Shown: positions 9,931 to 20,590 of the stretch, piece by piece
Numbering within the stretch: the first letter of the stretch is position 1
Layout: every line of letters begins with the position of its first letter
Assembly: GCA_039583875.1 (NCBI GenBank)
Contig: CM077150.1
Span: 175,159,499-175,223,498, forward strand
Length of the DNA stretch: 64,000 bases
Origin: Platanthera guangdongensis
Lineage: Eukaryota > Streptophyta > Magnoliopsida > Asparagales > Orchidaceae
Direction: 5' to 3'
Position numbers and translations under genes: made by a program
The notes under the pieces: model-generated
Database searches by the model: none
The model's input: the letters and a program-made list of their open reading frames with translations, nothing else
Told to the model about the DNA's origin: nothing

Positions 9931-10587
9931 ATGATCAGGAAGAAAAACACCAAGAAAGAGGTGTGTTTTGGAAGAATTCTGGGAATCTTCCTTCAAACCA
10001 AGGCTGCTGATTCCCTGGTCACACCGACCATATTCATTTATGCCTGCAAGAGTATTACTTGTGCCCTCTTTGGCAGGTGGGAGAGGAATATCACCAAGCC
10101 ATCAAAGGCTCCCTCCTCTTCCTCTAGAACTTCTAAGAGTGTAAGGGATGTTCCAGCCACTCCCCACCCTGCTGAAGATGTTCCACCTCCACCTCCTCCA
10201 GCCTCCCCAATTCATCTCTCTTCACCAGTTCACACCACAGTCCATACTCCTACACCTCCATCATCTCCAGTGCATCATCCACAAACTCATATTCACTCTC
10301 ATACACCAACTCCATCACAACATGGTACACCAACTCCATCACACCATGGTACACCAACTCCATCACACCATGGTACACCAACTCCATCACACCATCGTAC
10401 ACCAACTCCATCACAATATGGTACACCAACTCCATCACAACATGGTACACCAACTCCATCACACCCTGGTACCCCACCCTCATCTCCTCTACCAACACAT
10501 CTAGACAACATACCCCTTTCCAATCTCCTCTCACTCCCTTCTTTTGACCTACTGTCATCCCCCCTTCATACTCCATCACCGGAAGGA
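9931..10587 (+). pseudogene. SIRE-1 env-like ORF, N-terminal part
   Basis: About 219 codons. The first 50 residues (RILGIFLQTKAADSLV... ITCALFGRW) resemble the conserved start of the extra, env-like ORF of SIRE-type elements. A proline/serine/histidine-rich segment follows, with an eight-residue repeat PTPSHHGT repeated about seven times. The role of this ORF in SIRE elements is unproven; an envelope-like function has been suggested from its position and composition. I see no clear signal peptide in this piece, though residues 40-60 are hydrophobic. The frame stops at 10587, but related coding character continues in other frames, so it is decayed. Confidence 0.6.
10303..10475 (+). repeat. 24-bp coding repeat (PTPS-H-GT)
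   Basis: About seven tandem copies of ggtacaccaactccatcaca plus four bases (cat/cca variants). The unit is a multiple of three, so it keeps the frame. Confidence 0.9.
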
Positions 10588-12430
10588 TGAGCCAATGCCA
10601 GATTATCTACCTTCGACTCCACCATCATCTTCCATCCATACTTCTGTATCCACTCAGACACCTTCTGAGTTCATGTAATTGACACTCCTTCAATTCCACA
10701 TCTACTGGCAATTCTCACTCCCCTCATCAAAAACCTCATAACAGAGGCTATTTCACCTCTTACTTCTTCCATCTCATCCCTTGTTGCTCAACTTTCTGCC
10801 TTCTCTGTCCCTCCTTCTTCAGTGAGGGGCCTGGCTCCAGTGCCTACTGAAAACAGGCATGGGGAGATACTCTATGAAGAAGTAGCTCCAGCTCCAACAG
10901 AAGCAGCAGAAGTAGCAGAAGTATCAGCAGTAGGAGAAGCAGCAGCAGGCTAAGCTATTCCTGCTGATTTACTTGATTTACTCCATGAAGAAGTAGCTCC
11001 AGCTCCAGCAGAAGCAACAAAAGTAGCAGAAGAGCAGAAGCTGCAGCAGACTCAGCTATTCCTGGTGATTTACTTGATTTTTTTGAATCTGATAAGGATA
11101 TGGATGAGACAGTTATAGATGAAATAAACACTGTTGGTGATTACATTATAAATCCCACAGTACATATTTTAAGTCTGTTAAATACTTTTGATACAGTTTA
11201 TCTAAACTTTCTTCCAGAAGTCAGCCCTAAGCCCTCTATGGCTATAATTCCTTACACTTCTCCAATTAGCCCCAAAGTTGCCATGCAACTTAAGGCCAGT
11301 TTTGCAAGTATAGAGGCTCCAGTTATTTCATCTCCACCAAGAGAAGATTATTTCATTATTCCATCCCCTCCCAAAGTCATCTCTCCTCCAACATTCAAGA
11401 TGGATGATAGTCCAATGCCTGATCTAGATGAGTTGATAATAGCAGATATTGAAGAAGAAAAAAATCAGTTGTTGAAATCACTGTTGTACATAGTCCTCCA
11501 CCTCCAGCTCCAGCTCCTCCTCAGGCTGAACAATTGTTGATATTTGTAGAAGCTCTAAAGGAGATTAATGCTTTATATGATAATCCCTAAGAATCTTCAG
11601 ATGATGATGATTAAGATGATTCAGATGGCAGTCCTTCTGCAAAGAGAAAGAAAATCTCTAAGAAATGGAAAGCCCCTCCAGCAGTTGCTCCTAAACCTAA
11701 TCCTACTCATGATACCCCATACTACATTCTTCAAAATATTACTCCTTACAAGGGCATGCCAACTTGGATGTGGCTGTCCAAAAATCAGCAGAAGGACGGA
11801 AAGAAAAGCAAAAGATATTCTCCTCCACCACAGAAATATAGAAAAGGATCTCCTCCTCCACCTGCTGCTGGTGCATCAGATAGTTCCTCTTAGAGGTCTA
11901 CCCAATATACTCAAACTTATCAGAAACAACAGGGTAGATCCTCTTCTCATTCTGGATGCAGCCAGCACATGTACTCCTCAAGCAGGCAACATCAACAGCA
12001 TCAACATCAACAACCGCAGCAACATCTATAACAAGCTCCAGAATCTCAGAAAGCTGACAGTCCAAAGAAGCCTGAATCTCCTCCTGTTCCTTTTAATGAT
12101 CCTGAAACAGCAACCACTGCTAGAATGACGAGGTTTTAAGAACTTGTTGGATTATCTATGATAAACAAGGCCAAAGCTGAAGCAAAGGATCCCTCACAGT
12201 ACTCAACAATGTCAAAATACTGGAAAGGAGGATTAAACATGTATGCAAATGCAAATAAGTTCTTTAATGTAGATGATTATATACAGTTACATCCAGAGGC
12301 TATTGTGCCAAGGGCTACATCTCTCACAATCATTGGAGCTGCTGATATGACCATGACAAAACTCAAGCAGCAAATCCCAACAGAGAGATCAAATTCACTC
12401 AGCCTGCTGACAAAAAAAGGAGGATAATCA
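10588..12430 (+). pseudogene. SIRE-1 env-like region, decayed remainder
   Basis: Coding character persists through several frames. There is a PSTPPSSS-type stretch; two copies of an EEVAPAP.EA block (10875-10920 and 10984-11032, a tandem duplication of about 110 bp); an acidic/proline segment (11100-11540, with PSPPKVISPP and DELIIADIEEE); and a final 90-codon piece (12158-12427, KYWKGGLNMYANANKFF) just before the 3' end. Stops and frameshifts separate the pieces. In intact relatives this would be one long C-terminal part of the env-like protein. Nothing here looks like a pol domain. Confidence 0.55.
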
Positions 12431-12640
12431 AAAGGAGATAATGAAGAAAAATAAATGAAAATTTGCAACTCTATTTCTGTGTGTCTTAAACTTTTTAACA
12501 ATAAACTGACACAAAGCTACAATGTATATATATATTTGCTGCATGTTTTAATCTTTCTATCAGATATGTTCTTTCTTTTTCTTTGTGAATGTTATTTTGT
12601 CTTCATTTACATTAACGACCTCACCCAAATAGGGGGAGAT
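12431..12640 (+). other. SIRE-1 3' untranslated region and polypurine tract
   Basis: T-rich untranslated stretch ending in agggggagat (12631-12640) directly before the LTR start TGTTGG. This is the plus-strand primer site of reverse transcription. Confidence 0.8.
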
Positions 12641-14299
12641 TGTTGGATCCCTAGTTTGATTTGGGCTAGGTTCACTAAATATTAATTGACCCACCATATA
12701 TAGCAAGGGTCATGTATGTGTCCTAGAGTTTGGGCTATGTCCTTAGAGTTAACATCACATGGACCGGCCAACAAAAGACTGCAGAAGACTCCAGACTTAG
12801 AGAAAAATCAAGTTTCAGGAAAGTGAGTTCGACGTTCGTCGAACTCAGCTCGACGAAAGTCATGCTCCACTTGACAAACTCAGAGATAATTCTCTGAGTT
12901 GAGCTCGATGATATTTGAGCTCAGGTCGACGATTTATGGAAGTTAAACTTCAACATTCTAAGTCCAGAATCCTTTCTCTAAACTCCAGTAGATGAAGTTA
13001 TGTTATCAGCTCGACGAACTTAGAGCACAGAATTGGCAAGTTTTATCAAAAAGCAGTTAGCTGTTCTCAGGTCAACGAACTTGGTGTTCAGGTCGATGAA
13101 TAGGAATTATCTGGTCGACGAACATGATTTGTTTGGTCGATGAACTCTGGACTCAAGTCGACGAAATCTTTTTTTTGCTCGATGAATTTTATGCAGATCC
13201 AGACTTGGATTTTTCCCTTCTTTTGTCTATATCTATTGCAGTAATCCTGAATAATCAATGCTTAATATTCTCTGAATATAACTATTAGAAGCAGCATTGA
13301 TTATGGTATTCATCAGGATTATTACATGCCGCTTTTCAATAGGACAGTTGGGGAAATCCATTAATGCAGATATTATATCCAGCCGTATTTCATTCTCCAG
13401 GCGGTCAGCAATCAATGCGAAAAGGAATTCAAAAATTCAAAGGAAAAATTTTGATTTATCATATAAAAGAGATTTTCTCTTTTCTTTTACAGGGGCGACA
13501 GTCAAAACCAGAAAGACAATACAAGCCATATAGAGAAGATCAACAACAATCATTATTCTAATCCTTCTATGTATAGAAAATAATCTTGTCTTCTCTTTGA
13601 CATTGCTGAAGAAGAAGAAGAACATCCATTCCAAATCAAGAGTCTTCTCAACCTTCACTCCAGGATTCTTCAAGAACAACAAACTTCTATTAGTCAAGAA
13701 GTTCCTGGATCTGTTCAAATTAAGGCTGACGATAGAAGACCTATATCATGAAGCAAAGCTCAAATCTTCCTGAACAATTCAATATCTCGGGGGGAGCTTT
13801 GACAACATCAAGATCCACTAGTCTTCTCAGTTGTTTTGAGAAAGAGAAGACACCATAAAACTCTTACCCCATCTCTGTAGAAAGGGTTCTTTAACTCCCT
13901 TCAAAAGTTATTCCTTAGTTGCAAGTCTCCTAATCAAAAGACATGAGTTGGTTTTTGAGCACCTGATCAAAAGCTCATTGGTGGCAGTCACCTGATCAAA
14001 ACCTGCTAGTGGATTCCTACCAGGGTGGAAGAAGAGTGGATGTACCCAGGTTGGGGAACCACTATAAAAGTTCTTTTGTTGTCTGGTTTCCCCTTTTCTT
14101 TTTGTTCTTGTTGTGGCTGTGTTAGTCTAGTTTTGTTGTGACTGTGTTAGATTAGTTTATCTTAGGTTGCAATTCTGCTTACTGTTAATATTAGTATCTA
14201 TTATTTGCTCTACTCTGAAAATTGTATAAACAACAAAAAAAGGTTTTAAAGATACTCTATTCACCCACCCCCCCCCCTCTAGAGTATATCAGGTCTAAC
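12641..14299 (+). repeat. SIRE-1 3' LTR
   Basis: Starts TGTTGGATCC after the polypurine tract and ends about 14299 (...aggtctaac) after a C-rich tract and ctctagag. About 1.66 kb. It contains a TCGACGA motif cluster and small non-conserved ORFs only. Confidence 0.8.
12826..13175. repeat. TCGACGAA-type motif cluster in SIRE-1 LTR
   Basis: About a dozen copies of cgacgaa / gtcgacgaa / ctcgacga, with variants such as tcgatgaa, within 350 bp of the U3 part. The TCGA core recurs in other LTR families of the window. Confidence 0.75.
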
Positions 14300-14624
14300 C
14301 ATCCCTTTTATGCCGCGCCCGGGAAAATCGAACTACCGAAGGAAATGGGGGAGAAAGTCCATGTCTTATCGACATGCTCACTCTACTTTTGCTTCTAGAG
14401 CAACTTCGGGGCAAGGCACGCGTACTTGTTATACCCGTGACAAACCAGGACACTTTGCCCATGAGTGTCGGAGTAGTCCTCCAAAGGGTGATAAGAAGGT
14501 TGAGTAACATATGCTGAAAAGGGAAAGGCGATGGAGTCCACTGCATCCCACTATGCTCCAGCTCAGCCAAGGGTGTACAATCTTGGCCAATAGGAGGCCA
14601 TAAAGTAAAGTGATGTTGTCACAG
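14300..14624 (+). pseudogene. gag: Element B gag, C-terminal part
   Basis: Residues RPGKSNYRRKWG, then a damaged zinc knuckle CYTRDKPGHFAHEC, in which the second cysteine of CX2CX4HX4C is arginine, then TYAEKGKA...QPRVYNLGQ, closely like element C. There is a frameshift near 14505 and two in-frame stops (Q to TAG, and TAA after IK). It ends at a GT splice-like site at 14625. RNA binding by the knuckle is probably lost. Confidence 0.8.
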
Positions 14625-14703
14625 GTATGAGTTAAGATATTGTTTTACTGCTTTTTATACTTAATACCTTATGCGTAGCTTTTATTTGAAGTGTTTGTAT
14701 TAG
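14625..14703 (+). other. Element B candidate gag/protease intron (79 nt)
   Basis: acag|gtatgagttaag...tttgtattag|gcattg. T-rich. Removal joins ...GTC ACA G to GC ATT GTC in frame (phase 1), the same site as in A and C. Confidence 0.72.
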
Positions 14704-15033
14704 GCATTGTCCTTATTCGGGACTATCCAGCGAGAGAACTGTTGATACGGGTGCTTCGCATTCATTTCTATTTATGGACTTCGTGTCTCTAATTTGAGTG
14801 CCAACTTGTATGTCGACAGAGAGCCTAACAATCTTGTTGCCTAATGGATGTGTGATGCGGACAAATACGTCTTGCAATGTTGAAGTGCGAATAGGAAGTC
14901 AGGATTTCGGATTGGAAGCATCTCTGCTGCCGATATCGGAATTTGATGTAATCTTTGATATGGACTGGCTCTCAGAGCAGCGTGCCTTTATCGATTATAA
15001 CTCAAAGGATTTCAAACTGGGATAGAATACAGA
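14704..15033 (+). pseudogene. Element B protease
   Basis: Begins IVLIRDYPARE; the active site DTGASHSF is present but shifted by a one-base deletion just before GAT. It continues with VEVRIGSQDFGLEASLLPISEFDVIFDMDWL, interrupted by a TGA and ended by TAG. It would cut the polyprotein if intact; this copy cannot be expressed. Confidence 0.82.
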
Positions 15034-16424
15034 GCTAGAGATGAAATTCGTTGGTTTGTGAGGATCGAGCAAATTATTGATGTCCACTCTCCAGGTCATC
15101 AATATTGTTCGGAAGGGCGCAGAGTTATTCTTCACCCATATCAAGGTTGTTGAGCCAAAAGCCAGTGTGAGTGATGTTCTGATGGTTTAGGAGTATGTTG
15201 ATTTATTTCCTATGGATCTTCCGGGGTTATCACCCCAGCGAGAGATTTACTTCTTTATTGAGTTGGTGCAAGGTGCGAAACCTATGGCCCGCTCGCTGTA
15301 CCGTGTAGCGTAAAAGGAAATGCTGGAACTGAAAGTTCAACTGCAAGAGTTTTTGGGGCAAGGATATATATGTCCAAGTATGTCACCTTGGAGCGCACTT
15401 GTTCTCTTTGTGAAAAAAATGGACAGTAGTTTGCATTTGAGCATCGACTGTCGAGAATTTAACAATTTGACGGAGAAGAGCAAGTATCTGATACCATAGA
15501 TTGATGACTTGTTCGATCAGCTAGTGGGATCAACTGTCTACTCTAAGCTTGACTTAAAGTCTGACTATTATCAGTTGAGGATTTTGGAATGTGACATTCC
15601 CAAGACAGCGTTTGGTTCCACTCTGATCAATACGAGTTCATTGTAATGTCGTTCGGGCTAATAAATGTGCCATCGGTATTCATGGACCTAATGCACCAAA
15701 CGTTTAGAGAGTACTTGGACTTATTTGTCATCATCTTTATTGATAACATTTTGATGTACTCCCAATCGGAAGATGATCATGCGAACCATTTGCGAATGGT
15801 GTTACACACCATTAGAAGAAACAAGATCTATGCCAAGTTCTCAAAGATTGAGTTCTGGATATCGTCAGTGCCCTTTCTTGGCCATGTGGTGAGTGGAGAA
15901 GGCATTGAGATGGATCAGTCAAAGATAGTAGCAATACAGGAGTGGCCGGTGTTGCCTAATGTAGCAGAAGTCCGGAGTTTCCTTGGACTAGCAGGCTACT
16001 ACAGACATTTCGTATAAAACTTCTCGCCGATCGCCTTGCCTCTTACCACACAAACGAGGAAGGATCAGAAGTTTGAAAGGATGCCAGAGTGCGTACGTGC
16101 GTTTGAAGAGCCGAAGAGTCGCTTGACCACGGCTCCAATCTTGACGTCGCCATGTGGTTCGGGCGGCATTGAAATTTACAGTGATGCACTAGGGATCAGC
16201 TTTGGCTGCGTTCTACTTCAGTTTGGAAAGGTGACCGCTTATGGCTCACGCCAGTTGAATGTGGATGAGCGGAACTTTCCCGTCCTTGACTTGAAGTTGG
16301 CTGTGGTGTTTTTTGCACTTAAACTATAGCATCATTACTTATATAGAGTGAAAGTGGATATCTTCACATACCATAAGAGCCTTAAGTATTTTCTGGATCA
16401 GAAGGATCTAAATATGCAACGGCG
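15034..16424 (+). pseudogene. pol: Element B reverse transcriptase and partial RNase H
   Basis: RT is recognisable in pieces ([39 protein letters not shown]), with at least four stops and one frameshift near 15620-15645. The catalytic box reads [10 protein letters not shown]: the second aspartate of the usual FIDD is asparagine, so the enzyme is dead even apart from the stops. The longest open part is 15646-16014. RNase H follows (YSDALGISFGCVLL, FALKL, TYHKSLKYFLD) and stops mid-domain at 16424, where element C begins. The missing remainder is at 27059. Confidence 0.88.
16420..16424. repeat. Target-site duplication of element C, left copy (cggcg)
   Basis: cggcg before the LTR start; the right copy is cggag at 27054-27058, one mismatch. 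It lies in the RNase H codons of element B. Confidence 0.6.
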
Positions 16425-16449
16425 TATAACACCCCAAATCCCAAGTTTG

Positions 16450-17025
16450 GGTTTAAGTAGGGCAACACGGCCTGTGACACGGGAGTTTCCCAGGTCGTGT
16501 CCTGCTCTGTATGGATGAGTAGCATGTCGAGTGCTCGACGAAATGCACACGACGAGTTCCCGAGATGGAACATGCCCTGTGACACGGGCATGTCCGAGGG
16601 CATGTCCTCCTCTGATTCGTCGATCTCCACTCGAGTAAATGCGCTCGACGATACTCGAGTGGAGAACACGGCCTGTGACACGGGCGTGACACATGTGATA
16701 CGGGCGTGTCACATGGTCGTGTCTTTCTCTAGAATTGGCCAAGACATTGAGGCCTTGTGACACAGGCAGGACACGGTTGTCTCTCTGGGCACACGGCCTG
16801 TGACACGGGCATGTCACATGGCCGTGTCCTGTTCGGGTGGATTCAAGTATGTGCTGCCTGAGGTACACGGCCGCAGACACGGGCGTTTCTGAAGGCGTGT
16901 CAGGGCAGACAACCTGTGATACGGGTGTGTAAGAAGGTCGTGTCCTGCTTTGGTTAAGCAGTTGTGTGCCACTTAAGGGACACGGCCTGTGACACGGGCG
17001 TGTCACACGCCGTGTCTACCCAAAA
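16450..17025. repeat. CACGGGCGTG-like motif cluster, element C LTR1
   Basis: Many copies of cacggcctgtgacacgggcg and tgtcacatggccgtgtc, with several ctcgacga motifs. It matches the cluster at 23770-24325 in LTR2. Confidence 0.88.
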
Positions 17026-17811
17026 ATAGAACTTTGTGGAAAATTTATGGCCTTCCATTTCCTTCACATGGGATCTGATGGACCAGGCTTCTCCCTACTG
17101 CTTTAAGGCCAGAATTAAGAAGAGAATTCTCATTTTTGTTTGGGCCATTCTCTTTCTACAAGAGTTAGAGAGAAGGGAGAGATGGAGGAGGAGGAGAGAT
17201 GAGCTGGCCACTGGTGGAGCTACTGATTTCCGAAGCGAGATCCGAGGTCAGAGTTGTGGAGGCAAAGCCGCTGCGGTGCTTTCCAACTGGCTAGAATTTC
17301 ATGCCTCCAAAGAAGTCGTCAAGGGTAACGATCTTCTTTCTTGGACATGTGAAGTCCTTCCTTTTGGCATGTGCATGGATTTCCCCCACCAGAGGGTGGA
17401 TTGCAAAGGGATTTCCTTGGGTTGATTCTTAGAATCCCCAATAGTCTTGCATATAGATACAGAACTGTGAAGTACAGAATAGGCATGCTATGTGAAGCCC
17501 ATCTGGATAGGTTGGTCTGGATTGGTGATATTTCATTTGCACACCGGAGAAGTCACCGTGGTAAAACGTGTAGTTTGTGGAGTGGATGGATTATACGTAT
17601 GAAGGGCAGTAGTAGGAAGTACTGGAGTGGTAGTCAGGAAAATACCCTTGTGATGCTTGTGTTGTGTGCTATTGCGAGAACAGTTTTCTGGCACTGCAGG
17701 ATGCTGCAAGGTTTCGGCGGAGTTGGGTGCAGAAAGTGAGTTCTGCTGAACCCACTAAGAGATCGTAAAGGACGTTAGCATGAACTCCCCTTGTGGATTA
17801 TGAAAGTGTCC

Positions 17812-17908
17812 CGTGGTGGACATTATGGCTCTTATGAAGCCAGTCTATGGTGGACATTGTGGCTATTGTGAAGCTAGTCCTTGGTGGACAATGTGGCTAT
17901 TGTGAGCT
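17812..17908 (+). repeat. Three tandem units in element C LTR1
   Basis: tggtggacattgtggctatt-type unit of about 38 bp repeated three times, mirrored at 25115-25210 in LTR2. Confidence 0.8.
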
Positions 17909-18848
17909 TGATGAGCTCTTGAAAAGTCCTCGTGCCGAACATGAAAGGTGAAACCGACCCGCGCCTTATATTTGGCCTCGAGTACATTGGTATTCGGTGA
18001 TGGCAAGTGACTTGAGCAACGGGGGTTGCTGATCCGTGCCTGCGTTATGTCTGTTTGACTTGAAGACTTGAAAGTGCGGTTAGTTGGAGCGCATAATGAG
18101 AGTCTTAGGACTGCGTGCCGGAAAGACTAAATTCTCAATTTTACAGTCGGGTGTTGGACTTGGAACGGTGGTGGGACCATGGTTTGCTGGTACACCAAGA
18201 ATGTGCCCTGAGTGCACGGATCATCGGGCCGCGTGGCTGACGGTTGTGATGGATTGTTTCTGCGTGAGAGCACAATGTGTGATATATATATATCTGTCTA
18301 TGCATTGTTGTTCCTGCAGGGAAGGAATACCCCTGCACCGGGAAAGGGGTAGGGTGATTATAATTGGTCAGCTGAATGCTGACCGTTGCCTTGTTTGCTA
18401 CCGTTTGCTTGGTTGTCCATGTACATGTGCTGGAGAGCCAAGTGGGACACATAAGGGCTGAAGTACCTGCTGTTGTTGCTGTTGCTGCTAGGCCTTGAAG
18501 GCTAAGCAAAGAATGTTATGTTTTATTCATGTGTCGCCGGCCTGCGCGCCGCTGTTTGGAATCCACACTTTGAAAGAGTTACTGTAAGGCCATAAGGCCA
18601 AACAATGTTGTATTTATAGACATTCCTTCGAGAGTTGATATATAAATGTGGTTGTTTATGTATCGTGTGGACATTCATGGTTGGAGTTCAAGTTTATTGT
18701 TAAAATCTTCTGCTAACATGCTATGAGTTAGGGTGTGATTATGATTTGGTATTAACCTATAACTTCACCGCCTATTTTGTGGCATATAGTGTGGGGCTCT
18801 GGCCGGACCTTCTATAATATGCAATATGAATGGATGGAGACGTTACAT

Positions 18849-18859
18849 TTTGGTATCAG
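18849..18859 (+). other. Element C primer-binding site
   Basis: tttggtatcag follows the LTR1 end directly; initiator-methionine tRNA type. Confidence 0.75.
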
Positions 18860-19060
18860 CCTGTCTCGGTCTTTCCCTTTCGAATTCATGGTCGAATTAT
18901 TTTCTGGGGTGGCGAGCACGTGTCAGTGCAAAATGCTTTAACACTAATGAACTCTTGAATGTCCACTTAAGGAATGCAAATACACTTGTTTGAGGAACCT
19001 GCGCGTTCCTAAATTATTTGTTATTGCTTGTGCGAGATCGCTAATGTGTGTCTTGTTCAC
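18860..19060 (+). other. Element C leader
   Basis: Untranslated leader between the primer site and gag; no conserved ORF or repeat seen. It ends in a pyrimidine/AG context (cctatag) just before the gag start. Confidence 0.5.
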
Positions 19061-20174
19061 CTATAGGTGACTCGTAGGGGTGCTGGGTAGTTTGAGCGCT
19101 AGCGTTCTGATGACAGTACGACACCAGCAGAGGTGTCGACACATCCCCCTTTTGCGGAAACCGTCCGCATAGTTGCTGAGGCGGTGTTTGCAATGTTTCA
19201 AGCATAGCCTGGTGGGCAAGCGCAGCTGACAGTGGTGTTAGAATAGGTTGGTGGACAACCAAAATCTGTTGCTGATGTGGATCCTCGAGCAGCTTAATGG
19301 CATTTGAAGCAGTTCATGAGCTTCAATCCCCCTACATTTACGGGTATGGGATCCCCTATGCAGGCGAAGGATTGGTTGTCGTGCGTGAAGCGTATATTGA
19401 CGGCGATCGGGACGGAGGAAGATCAGAAGGTCACCTTGACCACCTTCTTATTGGAAGGAGAGGCTCCGCTATAGTGGGACAAGATTGCGTTACACCACTT
19501 AGTGGGAAGGCAGTTAAAACAAGTCTCGATCGAGGAGTTCTCGCAACTTTTCCTGGCAAAGCACCTACCAGCGACACAACGCATTGCCATGGAAAATGAG
19601 TTTCAACGGCTAACACAGGGAGAAAGTAGTGTTGAGACCTGCATGAATTCACAAGGCTGGGAGTTATGCGGCTTCTATCTTTGCCGATGAGCAGCGGAAA
19701 ACCAAAAGGTTCTATGACGGATTGCGGGATGAATTGCAATTTCTGCTCTCGAGTTCTGGGAATCAAGGGTTTCTGTTTTCGGGCGATACTGCGTGTGCAC
19801 TAGAAAAAGATATGAAGCGGGTGCAAGGTAAAAGGGCCTTGGTTGTGACAAAGTCAGATTTCAAAGCGTCCCGACCTGGGAAATCGTACTATCAAAAGAA
19901 ATGGGCAAGAGGTCCAAGCCTTCTGGGCAAGCTCCTTCAACAGTTCTGTCGGGGGCCACTTCGAGGCAAGAGACTCATACTTGCATTAATTGTGGAAGAG
20001 TGAGGAATATAGCCCGTGACTATCAGGTTGCTCCACCAAAGGGTCACAATAAGACGGGAGCTTCTTATGCTGAGAAGGGAAAGGCAGTGGTGGATTTCTC
20101 TGCATCCCACGCACAGCCCCGAGTCTATAACTTTGGCCAGCAGGAGGCCATAAAGCAAAGTGACGTCGCCATAG
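19061..20174 (+). pseudogene. gag: Element C gag
   Basis: Ty3 gag readable in pieces. It starts near TRRGAG, then AETVRIVAEAVFAMFQA, FNPPTFTGMGSP...KDWLSCVKR, LTTFLLEGEAPL, FSQLFLAKHLPATQR, NEFQRLTQGESSVE. A one-base frameshift lies near 19650. The C-terminal frame (19901-20174) has a degraded zinc knuckle, CINCGRVRNIARDY, with the histidine and last cysteine lost, followed by QPRVYNFGQQEAIKQSDVAIG. Several in-frame stops replace CAG/CAA/TGG codons. It ends at a splice-like GT at 20175. Confidence 0.82.
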
Positions 20175-20245
20175 GTACGAGTTAAGTTATTGATTGCTTT
20201 TCTTATTGCATGTTTTGTATGTGGCTTGTGATGTGATTGTCACAG
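20175..20245 (+). other. Element C candidate gag/protease intron (71 nt)
   Basis: ccatag|gtacgagttaagttatt...gattgtcacag|gctttg. Removal gives GCC ATA G|GC TTT GTT in frame (phase 1), matching elements A and B. Unspliced, gag stops two codons in. Confidence 0.72.
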
Positions 20246-20590
20246 GCTTTGTTATGATTTGGAACACGCTGGCAAGAACACTATTTGATACGGGTGTTTC
20301 GCATTCATTTCTGTCTAAGGACTTTGTAGCTCGAATTAGAGTACCTAGTCACGTGAACACAGAGAGCGTAAAGGTGCTACTACCGAATGGTTGTTTGATA
20401 ATCGCGGATAGGGATTGCGATGTGGCGGTTCAAATTGGAAGTCGGGATTTCTGTTTGACTGCATCTGTACTGTCGATATCGTAATTTGACGTGATCTTTT
20501 GGTCTGGACTGGCTCGCGGAGCAGCATGTCTTTATTGATTGCAAGTCAAAAGAGATCACACTGTGCCGAAATACCGAACTTGAGACTAAG
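20246..20590 (+). pseudogene. Element C protease
   Basis: FVMIWNTLARTLFDTGVSHSF: active site DTG with alanine changed to valine in the usual DTGAS. Then VAVQIGSRDFCLTASVLSIS, a TAA, and a frameshift before the conserved hydrophobic loop ([15 protein letters not shown], in another frame). A non-functional relic of the processing protease. Confidence 0.82.

Larger units (their letters stand above)
9916..14299 (+). mobile_element. SIRE-1: 3' part of a SIRE/Maximus-type copia element
   Basis: Contains an env-like proline-rich region, a polypurine tract (agggggagat, 12631-12640) and a 3' LTR from 12641 to about 14299. The LTR end (gtggatgtacccagg...ggaaccactataa, then cacccacccccc...ctctagag) matches the copia LTR ends at 26050-26254 and 61520-61768. 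The 5' part is missing, because the minus-strand LTR abuts it at 9915/9916. The right end lies inside element B's gag, so SIRE-1 inserted into B. Confidence 0.8.
16425..18847 (+). repeat. Element C LTR1 (5')
   Basis: Starts TATAACACCCCAAATCCC (TGTAACACCCC in LTR2, so one transition) and ends gacgttaca. It has the palindrome cluster (about 16450-17025), three tandem gtggtggacattatggct units (17812-17908) and a short TA run at 18282-18293. About 2.42 kb. No conserved ORF. Confidence 0.88.

Noticed and set aside
18141..18509. ORF of 122 codons on the minus strand and its plus-strand mate in C's LTR
   Set aside because: Equivalent ORFs in LTR2 are disrupted by the TA run; no domain.
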